Shown here: positions 12,731 to 23,931 of the stretch, one piece after another
Layout: every line of letters starts with the position of its first letter
Numbering within the stretch: the stretch's first letter is position 1
Assembly: GCA_020852475.1 (NCBI GenBank)
Contig: JADZAR010000119.1
Coordinates: 1-64,000, forward strand
From: Nitrosomonas sp.
GTDB lineage: Bacteria; Pseudomonadota; Gammaproteobacteria; Burkholderiales; Nitrosomonadaceae
Length of the DNA: 64,000 nucleotides
Direction: 5' to 3'
Notes under the pieces: model-generated
Databases searched by the model: none
What the model was told of the DNA's origin: nothing
What the model saw: only the letters and a program-made list of their open reading frames with translations
Program-made: the position numbers and the translations under genes

Positions 12731-13807
12731 ATGAATGAGGAATTAAAACAATTACGCGACAAGATTGATGGCATCGACAGCGAAATACTCAGACTGGTCA
12801 ATCTGCGCGCGGAATGCGCCCGGCAAATCGGGATCATCAAAAAAAATGGCATCATCTACCGGCCTGAGCGTGAAGCCCAGATCCTGGAACGGATGCAACG
12901 CGAGAATCCGGGACCGCTGGACAATATGCGTATCGTGCAGCTGTTTACCGAAATCATGTCGATATGCCGCGCGCTGGAAAAACCAATGACGATCGCTTGC
13001 CTGGGACCGCAAGGCACATTCTCCGAAGAAGCGGCCATTAAGCGGTTCGGCGCCGCGATTACCACGCTGCCGTGCGATTCGATCGATGAAGTATTTCGCA
13101 GCGTTGAGTCCGGCAATGCCGGTTATGGTGTTGTTCCAGTGGAAAACTCAACTGAAGGCGCGGTTGGCAGAACACTTGATCTGCTCCTGCAGACATCACT
13201 GACAGTCTGCGGCGAAATTCAGTTACCGGTGCACCAATCCCTGATGGCGCGGCAAACCGATTTGAAACAGATCAACAAAATCTACTCGCACCCGCAGTCC
13301 TTCGCGCAATGCCACCACTGGTTGCAGGCCAATCTGCCAGCACTATCCAGCAAACATTACATTCACGCAGGCAGCAATGCCGATGCCGCCCGTCTTGCCG
13401 CACAGGATAATAATGCAGCGGCGATCGCCGGAAAAAGAGCAGCTGAGCTTTATGGCTTGACGATCTGCGCTGAAAATATCGAAGATGATTCCAAAAACAC
13501 CACGCGCTTTCTGGTGCTCGGCATGCAAAACGTTGAACCATCCGGCCGGGACAAGACGTCCCTGATTATGTCCGCAGGCAATTATGCGGGCGCCATTCAC
13601 CGCTTACTGACGCCTTTTGCAACACACGGCGTCAGCATGACCCGCCTTGAATCGCGCCCCTCACGCATCAATCTCTGGCAATATGTTTTTTTTGTCGATA
13701 TTGATGGCCATCGGAACGACAGCAATATCGCTGCCGCACTCAAGGAACTGAACGAAAAAGCAGGCTTCCTGAAAATACTCGGCTCCTATCCCGTCACACA
13801 AGTCTGA
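12731..13807 (+). CDS. pheA: Bifunctional chorismate mutase / prephenate dehydratase
   Basis: N-terminal chorismate mutase-like region, CLGPQGTFSEEAAIKRFG, ENSTEGAVGRTLDLL. Confidence 0.96.
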   Translation: MNEELKQLRDKIDGIDSEILRLVNLRAECARQIGIIKKNGIIYRPEREAQILERMQRENPGPLDNMRIVQLFTEIMSICRALEKPMTIACLGPQGTFSEEAAIKRFGAAITTLPCDSIDEVFRSVESGNAGYGVVPVENSTEGAVGRTLDLLLQTSLTVCGEIQLPVHQSLMARQTDLKQINKIYSHPQSFAQCHHWLQANLPALSSKHYIHAGSNADAARLAAQDNNAAAIAGKRAAELYGLTICAENIEDDSKNTTRFLVLGMQNVEPSGRDKTSLIMSAGNYAGAIHRLLTPFATHGVSMTRLESRPSRINLWQYVFFVDIDGHRNDSNIAAALKELNEKAGFLKILGSYPVTQV

Positions 13808-13905
13808 TTCAATGCATGACAGTCCAGGCCGCCAGTCGCGTTGCACCGAAAACAAGCGATGAAAATCAACCCAGATATTTCAACCATTGATAATAAAAAT
13901 TTATT

Positions 13906-15024
13906 ATGAATCTTTGTGATTTTGCGCCGGAGTATATCCGCGCCATACAACCGTACCAACCGGGAAAACCGATATCGGAACTCGCCAGGGAAATGGGACT
14001 GGAAGAAGGCAATATCGTTAAGCTGGCTTCAAACGAAAATCCGCTTGGCGCCAGCCCGCTGGCATTGGAAGCCATGATCCAGGCACTGCACGATATCGCC
14101 CGCTATCCTGATGGCAGCGGATTTGAATTGAAACAGGCGCTGTCGCAGCGATACGACATCAGCAGCGAACAGATCGTCCTCGGTAACGGTTCCAACGATA
14201 TATTGGATCTGGCGGCGCGGGTCTTCCTGAAACCGGGTGCGACCGCTATTTATTCGCAACATGCTTTCGCTGTCTATCCGCTGGTCACGCAGACTATCGG
14301 CGCCAAAGGCATTGCGGTGCCCGCCCTGGATTACGGACATGATCTCCCGGCAATGCTGGATGCCATCACACCGGAAACGCGCATGGTTTTTATCGCCAGT
14401 CCAAACAATCCGACCGGTACGTTATCCAGTGCCAACGAGTTACTGCGTTTTATTGAACGTGTATCGCGGGATGTTCTGGTTGTGCTTGACGAAGCCTATT
14501 ATGACTATTTGCCGGCGGCAAACAAGCCGGACAGCATCAGCTGGCTAAAGCAATTCCCGAATCTGGTCATTACGCGGACATTTTCCAAAATCTATGGACT
14601 GGCCGGCGTGCGTGTCGGCTTTGGACTCGCACATCCTGAAGTTGCCAATCTGATGAACCGCGTACGCCAACCGTTCAACGTCAGCAGCATTGGATTAATC
14701 GGCGCGCTGGCGGCACTGGAAGATACTGAATTCATACAGCGAGCCTATGCACTGAATCGTGCGGGCATGCTGCAAATGACCGATGGTTTTCGTAAACTGG
14801 GCATTAAATATATTCCGTCCTATGGCAATTTCATCAGTTTCGAGGTTGAAGGTAATGGCGCGAATACGCTCAAGGTCTATCAGAATCTGTTACAGCAGGG
14901 TGTCATCGTGCGTCCACTGGGCATCTATGAAATGCCGCATCATTTACGCGTTACCATTGGACTTGAACATGAAAATCAACGTTTCCTGCAATCACTCGAA
15001 TACGCACTGGAGGAAACAGCATGA
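13906..15024 (+). CDS. hisC: Histidinol-phosphate aminotransferase
   Basis: [38 protein letters not shown]. Confidence 0.94.
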   Translation: MNLCDFAPEYIRAIQPYQPGKPISELAREMGLEEGNIVKLASNENPLGASPLALEAMIQALHDIARYPDGSGFELKQALSQRYDISSEQIVLGNGSNDILDLAARVFLKPGATAIYSQHAFAVYPLVTQTIGAKGIAVPALDYGHDLPAMLDAITPETRMVFIASPNNPTGTLSSANELLRFIERVSRDVLVVLDEAYYDYLPAANKPDSISWLKQFPNLVITRTFSKIYGLAGVRVGFGLAHPEVANLMNRVRQPFNVSSIGLIGALAALEDTEFIQRAYALNRAGMLQMTDGFRKLGIKYIPSYGNFISFEVEGNGANTLKVYQNLLQQGVIVRPLGIYEMPHHLRVTIGLEHENQRFLQSLEYALEETA

Positions 15025-15104
15025 TTATCGTCATGCATAACGGAAAACCAGTCGACGGCATCGCACAATCTTTGATCACATCGCATGTCAGCCACGACGC
15101 TTAA
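15021..15104 (+). pseudogene. 27-aa mini-ORF linking hisC and tyrA; possible truncated 5' remnant of an aroF-type DAHP synthase
   Basis: [31 protein letters not shown] overlap with hisC stop, 3' end overlaps tyrA start. MIIVMH.. resembles the N-terminus of Thermotoga/Geobacter-type AroF (from memory). Confidence 0.4.
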
Positions 15105-15966
15105 CAAACTGGTCATCATCGGTGTCGGACTGATCGGTGGTTCCTTCGCACTTGCGTTGCGCAAGGCCGGCGCAGTGCACCGCATTACCGGTGTCGGACG
15201 CAGCCGTGAAAACATGCAGCGCGCACTGAAACAAGGCGTTATCGATGAAATCGCACCCGACATGGCATCCGCTTTGCATCAGGCCGATTTTGTGCTGCTC
15301 GCCATGCCGGTCGGCCAGACTGCAAACATCATGGCACAGATCGCGCCATTCTTAAACTCCGACACTATCGTCTCTGACGCGGGCAGCACAAAACAGGACG
15401 TCGTCACGGCCGCGCGCAATCAACTCGGCGAGAATCTGAAGAATTTTGTACCTGGCCATCCGATTGCAGGCGCCGAGCAAAGCGGTGTTCTCGCCGCCCA
15501 AAATGATCTGTATACCGGCAAGCATGTTATTCTCACCCCGCTCGCCGAAACCCGGATTGAAGCCGTCGAAACAACTGCCGCTTTGTGGCGGGCCTGCGGT
15601 GCGAGCGTCTCGCAAATGCCGGTTGAAGAACACGATCGCATTCTCGCCGCCACCAGCCACCTGCCGCATGTTCTGGCATTCGCACTGATGAATCATTTGC
15701 GCAACAGCACGGATAGCCCTGCAAACCTGCTGCGCTTTGCCGGTAGCGGCTTCCGCGACTTTACCCGAATCGCCAGCAGCTCGCCGGAAATGTGGCGTGA
15801 TATCTGCCTGTCGAATCGCCAGGCGCTTCTTCAGGAGTTGGCGGCTTTTCAGAACGAACTGGACATGCTGCAAACCCTGCTGCGGGAAAAAAATGGCAAT
15901 GCATTGGAGCAGACTTTCATACAGGCGCGCCGTATGCGGGAAGACTGGCTGAATCGCCAGGATTAG
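15085..15966 (+). CDS. tyrA: Prephenate dehydrogenase
   Basis: LVIIGVGLIGGSFALALRKAGAVHRITGVGRS, VPGHPIAGAEQSGV. Confidence 0.94.
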   Translation: MSATTLNKLVIIGVGLIGGSFALALRKAGAVHRITGVGRSRENMQRALKQGVIDEIAPDMASALHQADFVLLAMPVGQTANIMAQIAPFLNSDTIVSDAGSTKQDVVTAARNQLGENLKNFVPGHPIAGAEQSGVLAAQNDLYTGKHVILTPLAETRIEAVETTAALWRACGASVSQMPVEEHDRILAATSHLPHVLAFALMNHLRNSTDSPANLLRFAGSGFRDFTRIASSSPEMWRDICLSNRQALLQELAAFQNELDMLQTLLREKNGNALEQTFIQARRMREDWLNRQD

Positions 15967-16207
15967 CAACACGAAAAAAGCAGTGGCCATTTTTTGTGCA
16001 AATCGATAGAATTTCGCCGCATCAGGCCGATTACACAAGGCCTGAATATCATCCGCAACACAGGAAAGTGAGTGAAGTGAGTGTCATGCGTCAAAAGAAA
16101 ATCCATCAACTCCGGCGATTAAATTCCGATTATTTCACCACTGAATCGATCCGACCTATTTTATAGGTACTCCACTTTTACGAACGCGTCCTTATCATCA
16201 TTCGAAC

Positions 16208-17551
16208 ATGAAAATCCACAAATGGTTGTTATGTGCCTTAGCAAGCACTGTGTTATTTTTCGATACCTACTCAATTACACTCCAGGCTAGCAATCTGAAA
16301 AATTTTATCAGCGAGAGCAAAATAAAATTTGGTGGCTGGATTAATGGTGGCGCGACCTTCAATCCCAGTCAGGCCGGCGGATATAATGGCCCGGTTATTT
16401 TTGCCGATCAGGCAAACCGGTTTCAACTGAATCAATTGAATTTATTTGTACAACGGCCCGTGGTATCAACCGGCAACGCTTGGGATATTGGGGGACGTGT
16501 CGACTTTATGTTTGGCACAGACGCCATTTTTACCCAGGCTTTCGGCGTTCCCACATTTGATGTGAATACCGGGGAACCGCTCAGCAGGAGCAATTGGGAT
16601 CTGAATCTGTGCTGCTCATCGTCACGTACCTACGGCATCGCATTACCGCAAACATACCTGGAAGTTTATGCCCCTATTGGCAACGGGCTTAATGTCAAGG
16701 TGGGGCACTTTTACACACCGACAGGTTTCGAAACGGTTCCAGCACCCGACAACTTTTTTTATACGCGCGCCTATACGCTGAATGTCGGCGAACCTTTTAC
16801 TCATACAGGCCTGCTGGCAAACTATACCGTCAATAAAAACTGGCTTATTTTAGGTGGCGCGCTTACCGGCAGCGCCACCGGTGGTTGGGATGCAGGATGG
16901 GACAAAGAACTGGAAAACTGGAGCGGTATCGCAGGATTCACCTGGAGCAGCGACAATCAGGCAACTTCGCTGCATATCTCAGGCACGTATGGCGCAACCT
17001 CCACGCGTAGCAGTGAGCCTTGGGGATTCTATAACATCGTCTTCAAACAAAAAATCAATCCCAGAACACTGCTCGTCCTGCATCAAGTCTATGGTCTTGC
17101 CGGCGGCGTTTTACTGAACAATTTACACTACACCAACACCGTAAAAGACGCGGAGTGGATGAGTGTTGTCGCGCATCTGTATTACGATCTGACGGATAAT
17201 CTGTCGGCGGGTATCCGCGGTGAATGGTTCCGCGACAAACACGGTTTTCGCAATCCATCCCCTTTCAGGATTGCCGCCGCGACGAATATCGTGAATGGCA
17301 CGGCGGTCAGCTATGCCGGCGACATCAACAGTGTCACGATCACACCGGCGGACTATTATTCGCTGACAGTGGGTTTAAACTGGAAAATAGCTAAAACACT
17401 TAAACTGAAATGGGACGTCATCAAAAAACTGAATGCCCGCCCCAATATTCGCTATGACAGGGTTGATGCTTATCAAACAACAGCCTACCGGCCATTTGAC
17501 GGCAACAAAGATCAAATCCTGTTTTCACTGGACTTCATGCTGCCTTTTTGA
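16208..17551 (+). CDS. Outer-membrane beta-barrel porin (BBP2-like)
   Basis: Signal peptide; KIKFGGWINGGATFNPS...GLNVKVGHFYTPTGFETVPAPDNFFYTRAYT; C-terminal aromatic (LPF). Confidence 0.75.
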   Translation: MKIHKWLLCALASTVLFFDTYSITLQASNLKNFISESKIKFGGWINGGATFNPSQAGGYNGPVIFADQANRFQLNQLNLFVQRPVVSTGNAWDIGGRVDFMFGTDAIFTQAFGVPTFDVNTGEPLSRSNWDLNLCCSSSRTYGIALPQTYLEVYAPIGNGLNVKVGHFYTPTGFETVPAPDNFFYTRAYTLNVGEPFTHTGLLANYTVNKNWLILGGALTGSATGGWDAGWDKELENWSGIAGFTWSSDNQATSLHISGTYGATSTRSSEPWGFYNIVFKQKINPRTLLVLHQVYGLAGGVLLNNLHYTNTVKDAEWMSVVAHLYYDLTDNLSAGIRGEWFRDKHGFRNPSPFRIAAATNIVNGTAVSYAGDINSVTITPADYYSLTVGLNWKIAKTLKLKWDVIKKLNARPNIRYDRVDAYQTTAYRPFDGNKDQILFSLDFMLPF

Positions 17552-17600
17552 CGACCGGCCATTCCAAAGCTACGGCGGATTAATGCATCTATATGTTCCG

Positions 17601-18032
17601 TCATAACGTTTTATTGCCAGGATACTCCGGTTCTGCCGCCGTCAGTTCATCCTCGATATCGCTTTCTGTCTTATTCAATTGGCTTTCCTGCTCTGTCGCC
17701 ATCCGTCTATGAAGATCAGCATGGCGCAAACTGTCTTCCAGAATTTTTTCGTATTGATTTATATTTGCTACGGAATGCGACCTGAGATCCTGACCCTGCC
17801 AGCCAAAATAATAGGGATGCGTATCGCATTCTTCGAGTGTTTTTTTGTTTTCAAGCAACTTTGCTTTCGCTTCCCTGGCTAAATCTCCGTAATACCTGAC
17901 CAATGCATTATGATCGTCACGGGCGATACTTGTCGCGCTCATGGACTGCGGATTCATTTGTGCGCAGGAAGCTAATAAAGCAATTGTCAGCAAAGGCAAT
18001 AGTACTGAAAATTTTAATGCTTTCATCATCAT
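17601..18032 (-). CDS. Hypothetical lipoprotein
   Basis: Hydrophobic N-terminus with lipobox LLASC; no family recognised. Confidence 0.6.
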   Translation of the reverse strand: MMMKALKFSVLLPLLTIALLASCAQMNPQSMSATSIARDDHNALVRYYGDLAREAKAKLLENKKTLEECDTHPYYFGWQGQDLRSHSVANINQYEKILEDSLRHADLHRRMATEQESQLNKTESDIEDELTAAEPEYPGNKTL

Positions 18033-18245
18033 ATCCTCCCAACTTTAACCAGTGAGGCTATCTTAATTGAATCCATAGGGCGCGTATATTGGGGAAACGC
18101 TTGTTTTTCCCTAAAGGAAACCATTAGAAGACAGTGCCTCATTTTTTCATGGCATGAAAAATCTGACGCTAGATTAGAACCAGAATTAACAGCAACGCAC
18201 CGTGCTATTCTGTACGCCGTCACAATCATCAACTTGCAAAATCAG

Positions 18246-18839
18246 ATGCACATGATATTTTCAGAGGCCGCCGAGCGTAACAAACAACCGATTCTGAATA
18301 TACTGCGCCCGCTGCTGGCCAATCGCACAGCAGTGCTGGAAATCGGCAGCGGCACCGGGCAACATGCCGTCTTTTTCGCCTCGGCCCTGCCCCATCTGAT
18401 TTGGCACCCCACTGAATTGCCCGATAAACTAGCCATACTCACACGCATGTGCAGAAGCCATCCATCAGAAAACCTGGCGGCACCATTGCCGTTTGATATT
18501 GACGATGATCACTGGCCCACGATTCAAGCCGATGCCGTTTTCACCGCCAACACGCTGCATATCATCCACTGGCCGCAAGTCTGCCGGTTATTCAGTCGTG
18601 CTGGCGCATTACTGCCCCAACAGGGCATCTTCTGCACCTACGGACCATACAATCGCGATGGCCGCTACACCAGCATCAGTAACGCACAGTTCGATGAATG
18701 GCTGAAAAACCGCGACCCTGGAAGCGGCATCCGTGACATTGCTGATTTGCAGCAACTGGCTGAAAAATGCGGCATGCCGTTACAGCATGACTTCGCCATG
18801 CTCGCGAACAACCGCCTGCTGGTCTGGCGTAAGAATTGA
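18246..18839 (+). CDS. DUF938-like SAM-dependent methyltransferase
   Basis: FSEAAERNKQPILNILRPLL...VLEIGSGTGQHAVFFA. Confidence 0.85.
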   Translation: MHMIFSEAAERNKQPILNILRPLLANRTAVLEIGSGTGQHAVFFASALPHLIWHPTELPDKLAILTRMCRSHPSENLAAPLPFDIDDDHWPTIQADAVFTANTLHIIHWPQVCRLFSRAGALLPQQGIFCTYGPYNRDGRYTSISNAQFDEWLKNRDPGSGIRDIADLQQLAEKCGMPLQHDFAMLANNRLLVWRKN

Positions 18840-18885
18840 AGCAAGATCTCGAGAGTCTGTCGGACACAAAACTAATCTAGAGTCC

Positions 18886-19695
18886 TCATTCAAGGCAATC
18901 GCCATTGTTGTTCCTGAGACAACGCCGCGCGTAATAGGCGAAACCAACCGCACTGCGCTGCGCGCGGAGTATCCAGTCATGCGCTTCGCGCGCAAGCTCC
19001 GCTTTGACCGGTTTGATTGCCCCAGCGGAAAGTGCGATAAGCTGCATCCGGGCCGCACGCTCGAAAGCGATCGCCAGCAGACAGGATTCCTCGATGCTGC
19101 CGCAGGCGACAAGCAGACCGTGATGCGCCAAAAACAACGCGCGTTTTGATCCGATCGCCCGCGCTATCAGTTCGCCTTCTTCATTACCGACCGGCACACC
19201 GGGCCATTCCGGCAGGAAAGCGACATCGTCGTAAAGCACGCAGTTATCCATATGAGAGATTTCCAGCGGAATTTCCAGCATGCTCAGCGCCGCCGTATGG
19301 ACGGCATGTGTATGGATGATGCACTGTACATCCGGGCGCGCCCGGTATAACCATGAATGAAAACGATTGGCGGGATTCGCCATACCCTCGCCTTCGAGTA
19401 CTTCCAAATCTTCATTGACCAGCAGCAGATTGCTCGCGCGGATTTCGTCAAACCCCAACCCTAGTCGCTGGGTCAGATAGGTTCCCGGTTTCTCAGCGCG
19501 CGCGGTGATCTGCCCAGCCAGTCCCGAATCATGGCCGTTGTCAAACAAAATGCGGCAGGTCAGCGCCAGTTTCTGCGCCAGAGTATAGTGCGCGCCCTGC
19601 AAAACCGCATCCATCTGATTGAAGGATTGCCTGACCAATTCATTTTTATCCAAATCAAACGTTTTTCCGCTCATGATTATTCCAGTATGTGTCAT
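18886..19695 (-). CDS. Class II aldolase/adducin family protein
   Basis: LTCRILFDNGHDSGLAGQITAR, IIHTHAVHTAALS, LAHHGLLVACGSIEESC; likely start may be MSGKTF (19674). Confidence 0.85.
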   Translation of the reverse strand: MTHTGIIMSGKTFDLDKNELVRQSFNQMDAVLQGAHYTLAQKLALTCRILFDNGHDSGLAGQITARAEKPGTYLTQRLGLGFDEIRASNLLLVNEDLEVLEGEGMANPANRFHSWLYRARPDVQCIIHTHAVHTAALSMLEIPLEISHMDNCVLYDDVAFLPEWPGVPVGNEEGELIARAIGSKRALFLAHHGLLVACGSIEESCLLAIAFERAARMQLIALSAGAIKPVKAELAREAHDWILRAQRSAVGFAYYARRCLRNNNGDCLE

Positions 19696-20394
19696 TTACC
19701 AGGGAATGATTTGCCCGTCATAGGCAAAGAATTTGCCGCTATCGGTGTGGATCAGGTCGGCAATGACCTGACGCATGCCGGCAACGCTCTTTTCCGCGGA
19801 GATCAATGCGTTCGGACCGCCCATTTCGGTTCGCACCCAGCCCGGGTGCAGCAACGCCACGATCACACCTTTCGGTTCCAGATCGATCGACAGGCTTTTC
19901 ATGACGATGTTAACTGCGGATTTACTGGAACGATAGACATAACTTCCGCCGCTGGTATTATCGGCTGCGCTGCCCATTTTACTGGTAATCGTCACAATCT
20001 TCCTTATATCGCTTCTGGCAATCTGGCGATAAAACGCATCCGCCATCTTGAGTGGCGCCATGGTATTCACCTCAAACGCATAGGCCCAGGCGGCATAGTC
20101 AATCTGGTGAAAACTGTCGCCGTGGCTAGCGGGATAGACACCTGCATTGTTGATCAGCACGTCAATTTTTTCCGCAGACAGTGCATGCGACAACTGCTCA
20201 ATCTGCGCACGATCCGCGACATCGAGTTTATGTACCTGGACATGATCCTGAAACTCTGTAACCAGTTGTTGCAATGCATCGGATGTAGATGGCATCCGCG
20301 CGCAGGCCAGAACGCGCCAGCCATCCCCGGCATACTGCCGGGCAAACTCGAGTCCTATACCGCGATTCGCGCCGGTTATCAAAACGGTTTTCAT
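19696..20394 (-). CDS. Short-chain dehydrogenase/reductase
   Basis: MKTVLITGANRGIGLEFARQYAGDGWRVLACAR; NNAGVY; YRSSKSAVN. Confidence 0.9.
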   Translation of the reverse strand: MKTVLITGANRGIGLEFARQYAGDGWRVLACARMPSTSDALQQLVTEFQDHVQVHKLDVADRAQIEQLSHALSAEKIDVLINNAGVYPASHGDSFHQIDYAAWAYAFEVNTMAPLKMADAFYRQIARSDIRKIVTITSKMGSAADNTSGGSYVYRSSKSAVNIVMKSLSIDLEPKGVIVALLHPGWVRTEMGGPNALISAEKSVAGMRQVIADLIHTDSGKFFAYDGQIIPW

Positions 20395-20609
20395 TCGATT
20401 TAAAATTCCTCTACTTCTGCTATTGATCTAATCAGTCCGCTCACGATTCAGACTGCCCGCTTACTCGCCTCACTGATGCGTTCATTTTATCAATCAATGC
20501 ATTAAATTGAAAATCCGAACATCACCGGCAGCCATGAAAATGCATGATTTTTTAGCTGAAGCCTTGTCTAAAACCCTGCTGCTAAGGTATAGTTCGCACT
20601 CAGCCAAAC

Positions 20610-20866
20610 ATGTTCAAGCAGGAGAGCGCGCCGCAGTTTATCCGACGATAGCTACAGCGCCGCCGAAGGCGTAACCCCCCGGAATCGCTCAGGCAAGGCC
20701 AGAAAACGATAGAAAATATTGTTATCTCCTGAAAACCGCTTGATACAGGCAATCTGGAGAGTGCTTAGCAATTCGCCATTCATTTCATGGCGTTCTTTAT
20801 TTGCTTGGCCACCGAAGGGGCACGCGGACATCCCGTAAATCTCTCAGGTAGAAGGACAGAGGGGTG
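20610..20866 (+). promoter_or_regulatory. Tandem glycine riboswitch upstream of gcvT
   Basis: Two aptamer-like blocks: GGAGAGCG..GCCGCCGAAGGCGTAACCCCCCGGAATCGCTCAGGCAAGGCCAGA and TCTGGAGAGTGC..CCACCGAAGGGGCACGCGGACATCCCGTAAATCTCTCAGGTAGAAGGACAGAGGGG, directly before gcvT. Confidence 0.9.
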
Positions 20867-20919
20867 AAGTCATTCTGAATGTTACAATGACTTATTTTTT
20901 TATTACCGGGAGAAAATCC

Positions 20920-22011
20920 GTGCTGAAAAAAACACCTCTAAATGAAACACACCGCCAGATGAATGCCAAAATGGTGGATTTCGGCGGCTGGGACATGCCG
21001 CTCCACTATGGCTCACAACTTGAAGAACACCACAAGGTCCGTCAGGATGCCGGGATGTTCGATGTGTCACACATGTTGCCCGTTGACATCAAAGGCGACG
21101 GCACACGCGAATTTCTGCGCAAACTGGTCGCCAACAATGTCGACAAGATAACCGTTCCCGGCAAGGCGCTGTATACCTGCATGCTGACTCCGCAAGGCGG
21201 CATTATCGATGATCTGATCATTTATTTTCTAACAGAATCCTGGTTCCGCATCGTCGTCAATGCCGGCACCGCCGACAAAGATGTCGCCTGGATACTTAAA
21301 CAACGCGACGCGCTCGCCCCCGGACTGGAAATCACGCCGCGCCGCGACTTGGCGATGATCGCCGTACAAGGCCCAAATGCGCGCGCCAAAGTATGGCAGG
21401 TACTTCCCGGTTCGCAGGCAGTCACCGAAGATCTGAAAATATTTCAGTCAACAACCCTCGACCATTTTTTCATCGCCCGCACCGGTTACACCGGCGAAGA
21501 TGGCTTTGAAATTATTCTACCCGCTGAAGAAGCACCGACATTCTGGAAGTCATTGCATGCGGTGGGTGTCGCACCCGCAGGACTCGGCGCACGCGATACG
21601 CTGCGCCTCGAAGCCGGCATGAATCTTTACGGTCAGGACATGGACGAATCGACATCGCCGCTGGAATCCGGCCTCAACTGGACTGTTGACCTGAAAAGCG
21701 AGCGCGACTTCATCGGCAAGCAAGCGCTGCTGGATTCCAACCCGAAACAACAACTGGCTGGACTGGTACTGCTTGACCGCGGCGTGCTCAGAAGCCATCA
21801 GAAAGTGGTGGGTCAGGTCAATGGTCAGGCATTCGAAGGCGAAATCACCAGCGGCGGATTCTCGCCGACCATCAATCAATCGATCGCTCTGGCCCGTATC
21901 GACGCTGGCGTATCACCCGGCGACGAAGTACACGTACTGGTCAGGGATAAGCAATTACGCGCCAAAGTGGTAAAATATCCTTTCGTACGGAACGGAAAAG
22001 TTCTGATTTAA
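20920..22011 (+). CDS. gcvT: Glycine cleavage system aminomethyltransferase (T protein)
   Basis: [54 protein letters not shown] start at 20920 preceded by GGGAG. Confidence 0.96.
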   Translation: MLKKTPLNETHRQMNAKMVDFGGWDMPLHYGSQLEEHHKVRQDAGMFDVSHMLPVDIKGDGTREFLRKLVANNVDKITVPGKALYTCMLTPQGGIIDDLIIYFLTESWFRIVVNAGTADKDVAWILKQRDALAPGLEITPRRDLAMIAVQGPNARAKVWQVLPGSQAVTEDLKIFQSTTLDHFFIARTGYTGEDGFEIILPAEEAPTFWKSLHAVGVAPAGLGARDTLRLEAGMNLYGQDMDESTSPLESGLNWTVDLKSERDFIGKQALLDSNPKQQLAGLVLLDRGVLRSHQKVVGQVNGQAFEGEITSGGFSPTINQSIALARIDAGVSPGDEVHVLVRDKQLRAKVVKYPFVRNGKVLI

Positions 22012-22067
22012 ACGGGAATCATCTCAATCACCTATCAACATCACAAAATTAACTCTGGAGCAAATAA

Positions 22068-22457
22068 ATGAGCATTCCATCAGATTTGAAATACACCCGC
22101 TCGCACGAATGGGTCAAGATTGAAGCAGACGGCACAGCAACCGTAGGTATTACCGATCACGCGCAAGAGCTGCTGGGTGACATGGTATTCGTTGAATTAC
22201 CCAAAGTGGGCGATTCCTTTTCACAAAAACAGGAATGTGCTGTCGCCGAATCCGTCAAGGCCGCGGCGGATGTTTATTCACCGATATCCGGCGAAGTCAT
22301 TGAAGTCAACTCGGCGCTGGCTGATAGTCCTGAAAAAATTAACCAGGATGCCTTTGGTTCATGGCTGTTCAAATTAAAACCCGGCAATCCGGCCGAACTG
22401 GATGGATTGCTGGACGCCGCCGGTTATCAGGAAGTACTCGATAACGAAGACCATTGA
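22068..22457 (+). CDS. gcvH: Glycine cleavage system H protein
   Basis: [39 protein letters not shown]; lipoylated ESVKAAAD. Confidence 0.97.
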   Translation: MSIPSDLKYTRSHEWVKIEADGTATVGITDHAQELLGDMVFVELPKVGDSFSQKQECAVAESVKAAADVYSPISGEVIEVNSALADSPEKINQDAFGSWLFKLKPGNPAELDGLLDAAGYQEVLDNEDH

Positions 22458-22532
22458 ATCGAGTTCTGTCGGCCAATCACCGTAATCAATCGCACCTTTT
22501 TTATCAATTCTATGGACTTAGTGTAATTCACC

Positions 22533-23885
22533 ATGCCGTTTATCCCACACACAGAAGAAGATATTGCTGAAATGCTCGCCAGCATCGGCGCCGATTCTAT
22601 TGAAGCGCTGTTTGATGAAATTCCCGCCGACCTGAAAGGCGGCACCTTGAAAGAAGTTCCACCCGGGTTAAGCGAAATGGAAATCACCCGGTTGATGATG
22701 GAACGCGCCGGTCAGGATGGTTTTTATCAGAATTACATCGGCGCAGGCGCTTACGAACATCATATCCCGGCTGCCGTCTGGCAAATCACCACGCGCGGTG
22801 AGTTTTATTCCTCCTACACGCCATATCAGGCCGAAGCCAGTCAGGGTACTTTGCAGCTGCTGTATGAATACCAGACCATGATGGCTTCGCTGACCGGCAT
22901 GGATGTTTCCAACGCCAGCATGTATGACGGTGCAACCGCGTTAGCGGAAGCTGCATTGATGGCGGTACGGTCGCACAAGTCTTCCCGCCGCATACTGATT
23001 CCGGAAACCGTGCATCCGGTATACCGCAAAGTAGCGCGCGCCATCGTCAGCAACCAGAAAATCGAGATCGTTGAAGTGCCGTTCGACCAGACATCCGGAC
23101 AAGTCCGGCTGGAATCGCTGGACGCCTTTGCTACCGACGATGTCGCCGCGCTGGTTATTCCGCAGCCCAATTTCTTTGGCGTACTGGAACAGGTCGATGC
23201 ATTGACCGACTGGGCACACAGCAAAAACGCATTGGCCATCGGCGTCGTCAATCCTACCGCGCTGGCATTGCTGAAACCACCCGGTGAGTGGGGCGAGACA
23301 GGCGCTGATATCGCTGTTGGCGAAGGTCAGCCACTGGGCATTCCGTTATCCAGCGGTGGTCCTTATTTCGGCTTTATGGCCTGTAAAAACAGTCTGATTC
23401 GTCAGATCCCCGGTCGTATCATTGGGCGTACAAATGACCTGGATGGCAAACCCGGTTTTGTGCTGACCTTGCAAGCGCGTGAACAGCATATCCGCCGTTC
23501 TAAAGCCACATCCAATATCTGCACCAACCAGGGATTGATGGTTACGGCGGCGACGATTTACATGTCCTTGCTGGGTCCCGACGGGCTTCGCCGGGTTGCG
23601 ACGCATTCCCATGCAAACACATCCAGTCTGATCAAAAAACTGACCGCAATACCCGGTGTGGAACAAGTATTCAGCAGCCCGTTTTTCCATGAAGCCGCCA
23701 TCAAACTGCCGTCATCCGCGGCCAACGCGCTGGCGAAGCTCAAGCAAAACGGCATACTGGGCGGTTTCAACCTGCAAGCGCATTATCCGGAACTGGAAAA
23801 CACCCTGCTGGTTTGCGCAACGGAAACGAAAACTGAGGCCGACATCGACAATTATGTCAGCCAATTCCGGCAAGCACTGAGCTAA
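22533..23885 (+). CDS. gcvPA: Glycine dehydrogenase (decarboxylating) subunit 1
   Basis: [45 protein letters not shown]. Confidence 0.96.
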   Translation: MPFIPHTEEDIAEMLASIGADSIEALFDEIPADLKGGTLKEVPPGLSEMEITRLMMERAGQDGFYQNYIGAGAYEHHIPAAVWQITTRGEFYSSYTPYQAEASQGTLQLLYEYQTMMASLTGMDVSNASMYDGATALAEAALMAVRSHKSSRRILIPETVHPVYRKVARAIVSNQKIEIVEVPFDQTSGQVRLESLDAFATDDVAALVIPQPNFFGVLEQVDALTDWAHSKNALAIGVVNPTALALLKPPGEWGETGADIAVGEGQPLGIPLSSGGPYFGFMACKNSLIRQIPGRIIGRTNDLDGKPGFVLTLQAREQHIRRSKATSNICTNQGLMVTAATIYMSLLGPDGLRRVATHSHANTSSLIKKLTAIPGVEQVFSSPFFHEAAIKLPSSAANALAKLKQNGILGGFNLQAHYPELENTLLVCATETKTEADIDNYVSQFRQALS

Positions 23886-23931
23886 ACAGACTGAATCTAT
23901 TCCAAACACTCTACAAATCGAGGAAATAATT

